NCBI GenBank assembly: GCA_035518715.1
Contig: DATIXJ010000073.1
Coordinates: 1 to 60,113 of the forward strand
From: DATIXJ01 sp035518715
Lineage (GTDB): Bacteria; Bacteroidota; Ignavibacteria; UBA10030; SZUA-254
DNA length: 60,113 nucleotides
Reading direction: 5' to 3'
The translations under genes and the position numbers were made by a program. This document shows positions 17,875 through 26,180 of the stretch, piece after piece. How positions within the stretch are numbered: position 1 is the first letter of the stretch; each line of letters opens with the position of its first letter. The notes below the pieces were generated by a model. That model was given only the letters and a program-made list of their open reading frames with translations, was not told the origin of the DNA and made no database searches.

Positions 17875-20319
17875 TTGGTCAAATGTGTTAACAATCTGAA
17901 AAAGCTCTCTATTATAGTAAGCACGATCCTGCTATTCTCCTGGATTGCCGTTGCAGGAGACAGCCAGAGATCGATCACGGCGGTACGCGTCGCCGAACCG
18001 CCAATAATCGATGGCTCGCTCGATGATTCCGTGTGGCAGCTTGCAACCCCGGCTACCCGATTCACACAGCGCGATCCCGCGGAAGGCCAGCCCGAATCTG
18101 AGCGCACCGAAATCCGAGTATTGTATGATGACGATGCGCTCTACTTCGGCTGCAAATTCTACGACAAAGAGCCGGAGAAGATCGTCGCCCGCCTTTCACG
18201 CCGTGACGATCAGGTCGAATCGGATTATGGCTACATCTTCATCGATTCCTACCACGACCACCAGACCGCATACCAGTTTGCATTCAATCCGGCGGGTGTG
18301 AAGATCGATATTCTCGAGTATGATGATGGAAGCCACTCCGACGATTCGTGGGATCCGGTCTGGGATCTCCAGACACGCATCGTCTCCGATGGCTGGGTGG
18401 CAGAAATCAAGATCCCATTCAATGTTCTCCGTTACAATGCGGCAGGAGATTCATCGGAGAATATTTTCGGGATAAATTTCTTCCGGTATATCAGCCGCAA
18501 GCAGGAAGATGACCGATGGGCGTTCTCGCCAAAAAGCCAGACAGGGATGGTTTCACGGTTCGGCCATCTTGTCGGGCTTCGTCATTTGCCGACACCGCGG
18601 CAGCTGGCAATTCTGCCATTCGTTCTGACCAAAGAACAATGGAATGTCCCCGCCGGTATTGGGCCGGCATCAGGTCAGACACTCGGCAATGGCGGCGCGG
18701 ATATCAAGTACGGCGTCTCGAGCAACTTCACGCTCGATGCGACGATCAATCCCGATTTCGGTCAGGTGGAAGCTGACCCCGCGGTCCTGAATCTCTCGAC
18801 ATTCGAAACATTCTATCCCGAGAAGCGTCCGTTTTTCATTGAAGGGACGCAGATCCTTCACTTCACGACCTTCGGCGATCAGGCGGGTCCCGGTATGTTT
18901 TATTCCCGCCGCATCGGCCGCGCGATCTCACCCGGCGAGGTCGATACGAAGGGAGGGTACATTGTTTCGGTCCCGTCGGCGGTGACAATCCTCGGTGCCG
19001 CGAAACTTACGGGGAAGACCGGCGGCGGGCTTTCGGTCGGCGTACTCGAGGCAACGACCAAAGAGGAAAGCGCCGAGATTGTCGATTCTACCGGCAGGCA
19101 CCAGGATGAGACCGTGGAGCCGTTCGCCAATTACAGTGTCGTTCGTCTCAAGCAGGATATCCTGGATAATTCCAATGTCGGAATGATCACGACGCTCACT
19201 GCCAAAGAAACGAGGTATCCGGCACTCACGAACGGATTCGATGCCACCATCAACCTCGATCACAATAACTATCAAGCATACGCGTTCCTCGCGTTGTCGC
19301 GGACGACCGCTATCGACTCGCAGCGCACAGGCGGCTCGGCAGGAAAATTTCAGTTTGCGCGCACTGCCGCAGCGCACTGGCTTTGGTCGATCGATGCCGA
19401 CTTCACCTCGATCGATTATGACATCGATGATGCGGGGTTTTTTTTCAGTCCCGATGACCGCGGGACGCTGCAGACCCTCACCTATAAAGAGGATCATCCC
19501 GGCGACATCCTGCGCAACTACTCGATCTCGTCGACACTCCACAACCGCTGGAACTTTGAAGGAGCAGATCTCTTTCGCAGTATTAGCCTCAACAGCGGCG
19601 GATTGTTCCTGAACTACTGGGGATTCAACGCGAACTTCCAGGCCGAATATGGCCTGTATGATGAGCGGGAATCACGGGGTTACGGATTGTACGCCAAACC
19701 GCACAAGTTCTCGACGAACACTTCATTTTACACCGACAGCAGAAATCCCGTCGTCGTGAGCGTCTACGGAGAGTATGATTGGGATACGAAACTCGGCAGG
19801 TACAGCGACGGAAATATCGCCGCCACATTCCAGCCGGTTTCCTGGTCATCAACCTCACTCTCTGCGGATTATCATGTCCTCATCAATCAGGAAGGGTGGG
19901 CGGAGAACACATCGAATGCTTCGATCTTCGGCGACCGCTCATCCCGACAGTATAACTTCACGCTCCGGAACACCACCACATTTACGCGGGACCTGACGCT
20001 CCAGGTCTACGCGCAGTTGTTTTTTGCCAATGTCCACTACGCGAACCTCCGGCAGCTGGCGGATCCGAACACATTCATTGCACCGGCAGATCCTTCATCA
20101 ATTTCGAATCCGGACCTGAATGAGCAATCGCTCAACACCAATGTCGTCCTGCGATGGGAGTATTCTCCCGGCAGTACATTGTATCTTGTCTGGTCACAGG
20201 CGCGTTTCGGTTCCACCTCGGATTATCTTACATCCTTCGGGGGAGATTTCAGCGATGCCTTCAGCATCCAACCTTCCAACGTATTGCTTCTGAAGATGAG
20301 CTACTGGCTGAGTATGTAG
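17875..20319 (+). CDS. CBM9-like/DUF5916 outer-membrane-associated protein
   Basis: The 814-residue protein has a signal peptide (about 1-28), then a carbohydrate-binding family 9-like beta-sandwich (about 33-225; PPIIDGSLDDSVWQLA, FTQRDPAEGQPESERTE, LYFGCKFYD). A DUF5916-type region follows to the end (PDFGQVEADPAVLNLSTFET, FYPEKRPFFIEG), rich in alternating strands and ending LLKMSYWLSM, like an outer-membrane barrel. Proteins of this family are widespread in Bacteroidota and proteobacteria and their role is not established; sugar binding or transport at the outer membrane is inferred. The frame opens with a GTG at 17833, but the TTG at 17875 has GGAG 6 bases upstream and starts the signal peptide, so it is preferred. 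Confidence 0.8.
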   Translation: MVKCVNNLKKLSIIVSTILLFSWIAVAGDSQRSITAVRVAEPPIIDGSLDDSVWQLATPATRFTQRDPAEGQPESERTEIRVLYDDDALYFGCKFYDKEPEKIVARLSRRDDQVESDYGYIFIDSYHDHQTAYQFAFNPAGVKIDILEYDDGSHSDDSWDPVWDLQTRIVSDGWVAEIKIPFNVLRYNAAGDSSENIFGINFFRYISRKQEDDRWAFSPKSQTGMVSRFGHLVGLRHLPTPRQLAILPFVLTKEQWNVPAGIGPASGQTLGNGGADIKYGVSSNFTLDATINPDFGQVEADPAVLNLSTFETFYPEKRPFFIEGTQILHFTTFGDQAGPGMFYSRRIGRAISPGEVDTKGGYIVSVPSAVTILGAAKLTGKTGGGLSVGVLEATTKEESAEIVDSTGRHQDETVEPFANYSVVRLKQDILDNSNVGMITTLTAKETRYPALTNGFDATINLDHNNYQAYAFLALSRTTAIDSQRTGGSAGKFQFARTAAAHWLWSIDADFTSIDYDIDDAGFFFSPDDRGTLQTLTYKEDHPGDILRNYSISSTLHNRWNFEGADLFRSISLNSGGLFLNYWGFNANFQAEYGLYDERESRGYGLYAKPHKFSTNTSFYTDSRNPVVVSVYGEYDWDTKLGRYSDGNIAATFQPVSWSSTSLSADYHVLINQEGWAENTSNASIFGDRSSRQYNFTLRNTTTFTRDLTLQVYAQLFFANVHYANLRQLADPNTFIAPADPSSISNPDLNEQSLNTNVVLRWEYSPGSTLYLVWSQARFGSTSDYLTSFGGDFSDAFSIQPSNVLLLKMSYWLSM

Positions 20320-20359
20320 CCGGAGCGGCGTCGTGAACCACCAACTCATCGACGGGAAC

Positions 20360-20390
20360 AAAAAACCCCGACTCTCCCGAATCGGGGTTT
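20360..20390 (-). terminator. Terminator between convergent genes
   Basis: The minus-strand transcript forms AAACCCCGAT/GTCGGGGTTT and runs into TTTTTTG. It ends the 20416 gene and, read on the plus strand with a weaker T-run, may also end the 17875 gene 40 bases upstream. Confidence 0.8.
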
Positions 20391-20415
20391 GATACCGCAG
20401 ATAGCCTGCCGCTGT

Positions 20416-22524
20416 TCATTTCATCAACACCATCTTCTTCACCTGGGTGAAGTTGCCTGCCTGCAGCCGATAGAAATACACGCCGCTCGGCAGACGCGCG
20501 CCGTCAAAGCTGACCGATTTCTGACCCGGTTCCTCGATCCTGTCGATCACCGTGCTGACCACCTCGCCAAGAACATTCCTGACGGTGAGAAGTACGTGCT
20601 CTCTCTTCGACAGCAGATACTCGATGGTCGTTACGGGGTTAAAGGGATTGGGATAATTCTGGTGAAGGAGAATATGAACGGGCAGACCGCCCGACGCGGG
20701 ATTTACCGATACCAATTCGGACAATGGACGGCGCCACAGGCTGGTACCCCACGTTCCCGCAAAAAGATGGGAGTTCGAGACATTCAGTGCTTCGATGACA
20801 GCGCCTGTCGATAATCCGTCATTGACAGGTGCCCAGCTCGAACCGTCATCGGTGGAAAGGAAAACACCGATGTCATAGGTTCCGGCGACGACATTCCCGC
20901 CCCAGCTGGCCAGGGATGTGACATAAGGAGTATTCATTCCGGCATCGGCTTCTGTCCAGGTCGCAGCGCTGTCGCGGGAACGAAAAATCCCCCCATTGGT
21001 CGCGGCGAAGAGATGCGTTCCCGCAGCAACAAGGGAATAGATATACGAATTGGTGAGACCGTTATTGACCGATGTCCAGCTTACACCGTTGTCGGTGGAA
21101 CGGAATATTCCCTCGCCGGCGTCGGTTCCGGCGTAGAGATCCGTCCCCATGACGGCGAGTGAAGTGATCATGGAACTCGTCAAGCTTGTATCTCCTAATT
21201 GCCAGCTTGCCCCGTTGTCGGTGGAACGCTGAACGTGACCGCCATAGGTCCCTGCGAAGATTGTCGATCCGGATGCAATGAGGGAGTAAACATACGTGTT
21301 CACAAGGCCGGAGCTGGCAGTGGTCCAGCTTGTACCATCGTCGGTGGACCGGTATATGCCGCCGCCGCTGGTTCCTGCAAACAGGCTGGTGTCGGAGACT
21401 GCGAGACCATAGACATACGGCACTGTCAAGCCGGAAGTGGCGCCACTCCAGCTTGTACCATTGTCGGTCGAACAGTAGACTCCGTCTCCGCCGCCGGTTC
21501 CTGCAAAGAGCTTGGTGCCCGAGGATGCAAGTGCCTGGACGAACGAACTGCTCAGGCCATTGTTGGAAGTATTCCAGTTGCTGCCATTGTCCGTTGAACG
21601 GTAGATGCCGCCGTTGGCAGTTCCCGCGAAGATGCTGGTACCTGAAACGCCGACGTTGTAGACATACTGCATTGTCAGGCCGTTATTGACGGTTGTCCAG
21701 CTCGTTCCATTGTCGGTGGAACGACCGACACCGCCGCCTGCCGTGGCGGCATATATTGTGCTGCCTGAGGAGGTAAAAGAATTGATGTGGGGGTAGACGT
21801 TCCCGATGCTGACCGCAGTCCAGCTCCCCCCATTGTCGGTGGAGCGATAGATGCCGCCCCCGCCGTCGGTCCCGGCAAAGAGGTTCGAACCCGACGTCAC
21901 AAGTCCCCGGACATAGGAATTTGTCAGGCCGTTATTGGCTGCGGTCCAGCTTATTCCGTAGTCTGAAGAATGATAGACACCGCCGCCATACGTTGCGGCA
22001 AAAAGGTCGGTTCCTCGAAAAGCCAGGGCACGGATGGAAAAATCCGGCAATTCGGAATCGGATGCCGACCAGTTCGCCCCGTTGTCGGTGGAACGAAAGA
22101 CGCCGCCGTTCTCGGTGCCTGCGAAGATCCTCGTACCTGAGACAGCGAACGTATAGACGTACGAATTGCCCAGGCCGGAACTCACGGGGGTCCAGCTTGC
22201 ACCGGTGTCGGTCGAGCGATAAATGCCGCCGCCATAGGTCCCCGCAAAAACATCCGAACCGGAGACACCATATGCCATGGGATAAGAATTCGTCAACCCG
22301 TTATTTGCGGCAGCCCAGATTGCTCCGTTATCAGTGGAACGGAACGTACCTCCGCATTCGCTGGCGGCAAAGAGGGTGGTGCCGGAAGCGGCAATTGCGT
22401 ACACCACGCCGCCGTAGGGACCATTGGTTTGCTGCCATTGGCTTTGCGCCGACACACTCAGCAAGAGAAGACTCACGAACACGCTGGGGGATGGTTTCAT
22501 CAACACACTCAGAAAGCGAATCAT
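20416..22524 (-). CDS. T9SS-secreted tandem-repeat beta-propeller protein
   Basis: A 702-residue protein with a signal peptide (about 1-27, ...LLSVSAQS). About thirteen near-identical blades of 41-43 residues follow, with consensus LFAGTxGGGIYRSTDNG, then xSWTxxNNGLTNxYVY. The last partial blade ends LWRRPLSEL, and the T9SS tail (NYPNPFNPVTTIEYLLSKRE...VKKMVLMK) closes the protein. The number of blades exceeds a single seven-bladed ring, so two propellers are likely. The ATG at 22524 has AAGGAG 9 bases upstream; the in-frame ATG at 22530 would be only 3 bases away from it. The promoter at 22756-22786 implies a leader of about 225 bases. Extracellular; ligand unknown. Confidence 0.85.
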   Translation of the reverse strand: MIRFLSVLMKPSPSVFVSLLLLSVSAQSQWQQTNGPYGGVVYAIAASGTTLFAASECGGTFRSTDNGAIWAAANNGLTNSYPMAYGVSGSDVFAGTYGGGIYRSTDTGASWTPVSSGLGNSYVYTFAVSGTRIFAGTENGGVFRSTDNGANWSASDSELPDFSIRALAFRGTDLFAATYGGGVYHSSDYGISWTAANNGLTNSYVRGLVTSGSNLFAGTDGGGGIYRSTDNGGSWTAVSIGNVYPHINSFTSSGSTIYAATAGGGVGRSTDNGTSWTTVNNGLTMQYVYNVGVSGTSIFAGTANGGIYRSTDNGSNWNTSNNGLSSSFVQALASSGTKLFAGTGGGDGVYCSTDNGTSWSGATSGLTVPYVYGLAVSDTSLFAGTSGGGIYRSTDDGTSWTTASSGLVNTYVYSLIASGSTIFAGTYGGHVQRSTDNGASWQLGDTSLTSSMITSLAVMGTDLYAGTDAGEGIFRSTDNGVSWTSVNNGLTNSYIYSLVAAGTHLFAATNGGIFRSRDSAATWTEADAGMNTPYVTSLASWGGNVVAGTYDIGVFLSTDDGSSWAPVNDGLSTGAVIEALNVSNSHLFAGTWGTSLWRRPLSELVSVNPASGGLPVHILLHQNYPNPFNPVTTIEYLLSKREHVLLTVRNVLGEVVSTVIDRIEEPGQKSVSFDGARLPSGVYFYRLQAGNFTQVKKMVLMK
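20730..22410 (-). repeat. Coding tandem repeat array (about 13 units of 123-129 bases)
   Basis: The propeller blades are similar at the DNA level. For example CATTGTCGGTGGA or close variants recur once per unit across the array. High identity suggests recent expansion or gene conversion. Confidence 0.75.
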
Positions 22525-22690
22525 CTGCATGCGCTCCTTTCCGAAGTGGATCTCGAAATTTGAATGGATGAGCAGAGACGTGCTTGGCAAGAGTCTGCAG
22601 TTTTCCCTGGTTGGCGATTGGAGAGGCCAACATTCCGGGAACGCACGGCAACAGCCGTGGGCATTCCGACAATTCCTGCAAGGGGTGTCA

Positions 22691-22706
22691 GCCTCGTTCG
22701 CGAGGC
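22691..22706 (-). promoter_or_regulatory. Short hairpin in the long leader of the 20416-22524 gene
   Basis: GCCTCG and CGAGGC pair around a CGAA tetraloop on the transcript. It lies midway in the leader of about 225 bases implied by the promoter at 22756-22786. A regulatory role is speculative. Confidence 0.3.
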
Positions 22707-22755
22707 CAAGGTTAGAAATGAAGCGACCTGAAAGAACACCAACGCGGTGAATACA

Positions 22756-22786
22756 CAAAGGTAATAAGGAGGAAATCGAAAGTCAA
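22756..22786 (-). promoter_or_regulatory. Bacteroidota-type promoter of the 20416-22524 gene
   Basis: On the minus strand TTGACT (22786-22781), 17 bases, then TACCTTTG (22763-22756), an exact TAnnTTTG match. Confidence 0.6.
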
Positions 22787-22991
22787 TGGGTGCGACGCGG
22801 GCGGGTAATACTCCGATAAGTTCGTGTTATCTGGGCAGCTATGCCGCTACGAACCGGAAGCGCCGTCAGTCGGGCAGTTCATCATTGGTGCTCCCGGTGC
22901 CAGAACTCCAGGGAGAACAAGAAACCCCGATCAGCAGGCGCCGGTCGCGGTTCCAGCGTGATCTGAAGTGCATCCGGATTTTCCCGCGCGG

Positions 22992-24107
22992 TTAATCGTC
23001 CGATCCGTGGATGCGCATGTCGACAAGCCGGTCAGCGGTGAGATGCGAGTAACCGTGATCTTCGAGATGCTTCACCCAGGAAACGGTGACATTATGAATA
23101 TTCATCGAAACAAGATCATCGGCGGAAAGATTCTCGACCTTCAAATCCTTCATCCCCTTGATATAGTCGGGTGTGACGCCGTGAATTCTCATGCTCACCA
23201 GGTCATCCGGCGAGAGCTGATGATAACCGAGCTCTGAAAGTGCCTGCAGATATTCTTTGTTGACGCCATGAATCGCCATGCTGACAAGATCATCAGAGGA
23301 GAGATTGGTGTAGCCCAACGAGCCGAGTTCTTTGATGCGGTCGATGGTGATATCATGAATTAACATGCTCACGATCTCATCGGGGGAAAGGTGTGCGTAA
23401 CCGAGGTCGCTGAGGTCGAGGATGTAGGCCGATGTCGCACCATGGATCCGGAGTGAGACCAGATCGTCGGCAGTTACGGGCGAATTCCAGTATCTTCCGA
23501 TATCGGCAACAAATTGCAGTGTCACATCGTGGATCTTCATCGAGACAAGATCATCGACGGAAAGGGATTTATAACCTGCTTTGTTCATGCCGGTGATATA
23601 CTCCGGAGTCACGCCGTGAATCGCCATGGAAATGATATCGTCGTACGAGAGATGCGTGTAACGGAGATCGACGAGCTGTTTGATGTAGCTGATGCCAATT
23701 CCGTGGATTGCCAGAGAGAATTCCTGTCCCCCGTCGGGCCAGGTCAGTCCAAGCTTCACGAGCGAACGTGCATAATCGTCATTTCGTTGAAATGTAAAAA
23801 AGCCAGACCCTCTGCCGTCGCGGAATTTTCCGTGAAACAGAATCGTTCCCGCCTCACGGTGGAGTGAAAAATCCACATCTTCCGTCGACGTGCTCATGGT
23901 TTTCTCTGTCAAACCTTCAAACTCTCCGGGCGATATATCGAACGATGATATCCAGGTCCCTTCACCGTCCATCTCCAATGTCATATCGATTTTGCCGTCG
24001 CGATCGTTTGGTTTTGACATCCAAGTTCCTTTGATGTCATTTGATGAAGCATTGTGGAATATCGCGAAGACAAAAAGAACTGCGGTGAACGCAATGATCT
24101 GTTTCAT
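22992..24107 (-). CDS. Exported protein with tandem 29-residue (I/L)VSMxIHGVT repeats
   Basis: A 371-residue protein with a signal peptide (MKQIIAFTAVLFVFAIFHNASS) and a lipocalin-like beta region (about 25-120; IKGTWMSKPNDRDGKIDMTL). Eight and a half tandem 29-residue repeats follow (about 125-371), of the form LVSMxIHGVTPEYIxxLxx plus LGYxxLSxDD. Similar repeats are known from some BlaR1/M56-peptidase-linked and stand-alone proteins of Acidobacteria and Bacteroidota; their role is not established. The helical pattern suggests a solenoid for protein binding in the periplasm. The ATG at 24107 is chosen because AAGGAGAG lies about 8 bases upstream and a signal peptide starts there. Divergent from modA. 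Confidence 0.75.
   Translation of the reverse strand: MKQIIAFTAVLFVFAIFHNASSNDIKGTWMSKPNDRDGKIDMTLEMDGEGTWISSFDISPGEFEGLTEKTMSTSTEDVDFSLHREAGTILFHGKFRDGRGSGFFTFQRNDDYARSLVKLGLTWPDGGQEFSLAIHGIGISYIKQLVDLRYTHLSYDDIISMAIHGVTPEYITGMNKAGYKSLSVDDLVSMKIHDVTLQFVADIGRYWNSPVTADDLVSLRIHGATSAYILDLSDLGYAHLSPDEIVSMLIHDITIDRIKELGSLGYTNLSSDDLVSMAIHGVNKEYLQALSELGYHQLSPDDLVSMRIHGVTPDYIKGMKDLKVENLSADDLVSMNIHNVTVSWVKHLEDHGYSHLTADRLVDMRIHGSDD
22995..23730 (-). repeat. Coding tandem repeat array, 87-base period
   Basis: Eight full units and one partial unit encode the 29-residue IHGVT repeats. Units differ at many third positions, so the array is older than the blade array at 20730-22410. Confidence 0.7.
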
Positions 24108-24212
24108 GATCTCTCTCCTTTGAACGTGAGAAGCCAATGAGCTGTGAAGCGATCTCGGACAATTGATTAGACTGGGTTTTGCCTGAAAAGTTGCGGTGAG
24201 GCAGAAGTGGCG

Positions 24213-24240
24213 GAAATGTCTGTATTTCAAGAAATGTCTG
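24213..24240. promoter_or_regulatory. Direct repeat, possible operator between divergent genes
   Basis: GAAATGTCTG occurs at 24213-24222 and again at 24231-24240, with 8 bases between them (18-base period, nearly two helical turns). It lies between the repeat-protein gene and modA. Confidence 0.35.
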
Positions 24241-24264
24241 CAACCAGGGCTTCAAGGTCTGAAG

Positions 24265-24292
24265 TTACAAATCTATCCGCAATTGCTATATT
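24265..24292 (+). promoter_or_regulatory. Promoter candidate for modA
   Basis: TTACAA at 24265-24270 and TATATT at 24287-24292 are 16 bases apart. Transcription would begin about 13 bases before the ATG at 24312, so the leader would be very short. Confidence 0.35.
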
Positions 24293-24311
24293 GAAGGAAA
24301 AAGTACTTGTC

Positions 24312-25133
24312 ATGCGCAGCAGGTTCGGGTCGACTCTCGTACTCGCAGTTACATTCCTCAGTATTTCATCATCCAGCTTGCTCAATAGCCAGCCCACCCG
24401 CAAGAGAGAGCTGACGGTCTTTGCCGCGGCCTCTCTGACAGAGGCATTTCAGTCGCTGGGGAAGAGCTTCGAGTCGGCACATCCTTCGATCAAGCTGATT
24501 TATAATTTCGGCGGCTCCCAGCAGCTTGTCAGGCAGATTATCCAGGGTGCAGATGCGGATGTCTTCGCATCGGCGGACATGAAGCAGATGAACTTCGGCG
24601 TCACCGCAGGCGTCATCGATACGGATTTCATACGAATCTTTGCCAGGAACGAACTCGTTATCATTCTCCCTTCACAAAATCCTGCCCATCTGAACGCATT
24701 GAAGGACCTCGCACAGACGAACATCAAGATCGTTCTTGCAGATCCGAGTGTTCCGGTCGGACAGTACTCGGTTAAGTTTCTGGATCGATGCTCATCGGCG
24801 AGGGAACTCGGAGAGGCGTACAAGGCAGATGTGCTCCGGAATGTCGTTTCGTACGAAGAAAATGTGCGAGCTGTCCTTAGCAAAGTCCAGCTCGGCGAGT
24901 GTGACGCGGGAATCGTGTATACCTCGGATATCGCTCACGACACCCTGCATAAAGTTCTTCGGATCGATATCCCTGATTCGTTGAATATCATCGCGGAATA
25001 TCCGATTGCGGTTGTTCACGGAAGCAGGTCGCCGCAAACCGCAAGAGAGTTTCTGGATTACATTCTCTCAGATGAAGGGGTACGCGTGATGGCGTCGTTT
25101 GGATTTGCAGGTGTAATTCCTCTGCACAGGTAA
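24312..25133 (+). CDS. modA: Molybdate ABC transporter substrate-binding protein
   Basis: This 273-residue periplasmic binding protein has a signal peptide (about 1-25) and the ModA pattern: LTVFAAASLTEAFQSLGKSF, NFGGSQQLVRQI, GADADVFASADMKQMN, ILADPSVPVGQYS-like segment, ECDAGIVYTSD and a C-terminal LDYILSDEGVRVMASFGF. ModA binds molybdate or tungstate and delivers it to ModBC. Neither modB nor modC follows; a terminator lies 60 bases downstream, so modA is an orphan here and must use permease genes elsewhere. The frame continues 35 codons upstream, but the ATG at 24312 starts the signal peptide. Molybdate versus tungstate cannot be told from the sequence. Confidence 0.88.
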   Translation: MRSRFGSTLVLAVTFLSISSSSLLNSQPTRKRELTVFAAASLTEAFQSLGKSFESAHPSIKLIYNFGGSQQLVRQIIQGADADVFASADMKQMNFGVTAGVIDTDFIRIFARNELVIILPSQNPAHLNALKDLAQTNIKIVLADPSVPVGQYSVKFLDRCSSARELGEAYKADVLRNVVSYEENVRAVLSKVQLGECDAGIVYTSDIAHDTLHKVLRIDIPDSLNIIAEYPIAVVHGSRSPQTAREFLDYILSDEGVRVMASFGFAGVIPLHR

Positions 25134-25190
25134 CGGAAGGGAACAGGATGTCTGGAGAAGGCCGGCACTCGCGGATATTCCCATACAACA

Positions 25191-25230
25191 AGAATCCCGA
25201 CCAGGTGTAGGTGGTCGGAATTCTTTCTTT
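25191..25230 (+). terminator. Terminator downstream of modA
   Basis: GAATCCCGACCA pairs with TGGTCGGAATTC across an 8-base loop and is followed by TTTCTTT. It lies between the convergent modA and the 25251 gene. Confidence 0.7.
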
Positions 25231-25250
25231 CCGGTCTCGTTGATTCTGAC

Positions 25251-25721
25251 TTACCGGTCATTACTATCCCGGCGGTCTCTTTGGTGATTGTCTCGTTCCC
25301 GCACGCTGCGGTCAGATCCCCATGCACGGTCATGAGGGTGGACATCGGCGGCGGCGCGCTGCAAACCGTATTCGTGATTCAACGGGACGCCGCACCACGT
25401 CGAAAGCTGAACCCATGTTGCACCGTTCCGCCGCAGACTGTAGATCTGACGGAGACTGTAGTGCGAATGTGTATAGATGAAGAGTATCCTCGGCATATCG
25501 GCATCACGAATTCCGGCATCTCTCATTTCGCAGAGATCCCTGTACGAAACGTGGTACCGATTTTCCAATGAAGCCCAATACGGATCGGCCGTGTGAACCT
25601 GTGGCCCGCCAAGCACAAATCCGACATTCACATGAACCTGTGCATTGGTCTTCGCAGGTACTGCAAGCGCCAGGAGGAAAAATGCAAATCCTGCAGCGGC
25701 AGCAATCGTGTATCGTTTCAT
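25251..25721 (-). CDS. Small secreted protein of unknown function
   Basis: The 156-residue protein has a clear signal peptide (1-28, ...PAKTNAQ). Residues 29-115 form a compact region (NRYHVSYRDLCEMRDAGI, ADMPRILFIYTH, LRQIYSLRRNGATW), probably helical. The last 35 residues are hydrophilic and rich in His, Arg and Asp (RERDNHQRDRRDSNDR), likely disordered and possibly metal-binding. AAAGGAG lies about 10 bases before the ATG. I do not recognise the family; related short secreted proteins occur in Bacteroidota genomes. Function unknown. Confidence 0.65.
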   Translation of the reverse strand: MKRYTIAAAAGFAFFLLALAVPAKTNAQVHVNVGFVLGGPQVHTADPYWASLENRYHVSYRDLCEMRDAGIRDADMPRILFIYTHSHYSLRQIYSLRRNGATWVQLSTWCGVPLNHEYGLQRAAADVHPHDRAWGSDRSVRERDNHQRDRRDSNDR

Positions 25722-26180
25722 GGTTCAGCGCTCCTTTCAGTTATCAAAATTGTTCTGATTCAAGGAGCGTCAAGTTCCGTGCCGAACGAGATGTTGAACA
25801 ACAGAGTGTGATTTTGAAGCGAACCCCCCGCATCGTCTCATCCTATCTCAGCTCCGTCCAATATTCTAGACACGACTCCTGTCCCATTAAAATCTTTTAC
25901 TCAGAATTTTCCAGAAGAACGCGCAGAATTCGCCTTGTTGATACTTTGTCGGGTTTTGTATACCTTGCATCATCATTTTTGAGTTCTTCATTGTTACGCA
26001 AAGATATGGAACATCAGGGCCGACCGGCTCACTTCAGAGGAGCCGAATGATTATGAATCCACTTCCTAAAAACCTGACGTCAATGTCATGCCGGCTTTTC
26101 AGTCCGGTTTCTGATTGTTTGAAGCAATTTCCAGTTTTCACTCGCTTTGATCACTTCATCATGGACACCGGATTCACCAC
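25722..26180. other. Divergent intergenic region
   Basis: About 460 bases between the small secreted protein and the kinase. A weak promoter-like pair (TTGATA at 25938, TATACC at 25959) points toward the kinase. I see no gene; the plus-strand frame 25568-26050 has no recognisable features. Confidence 0.45.

Noticed and set aside
20730..22410. Regular repeats considered as a CRISPR array
   Set aside because: The period is over 120 bases, the units are in frame and encode propeller blades, and there are no spacers or cas genes.
25938..25964. Promoter-like TTGATA-N15-TATACC before the kinase
   Set aside because: The spacing is short and it lies more than 200 bases from the start codon; mentioned only as a weak candidate.
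25568..26050. A 160-codon plus-strand frame before the kinase
   Set aside because: It starts antisense to the 25251 gene and shows no domain, signal peptide or ribosome site.
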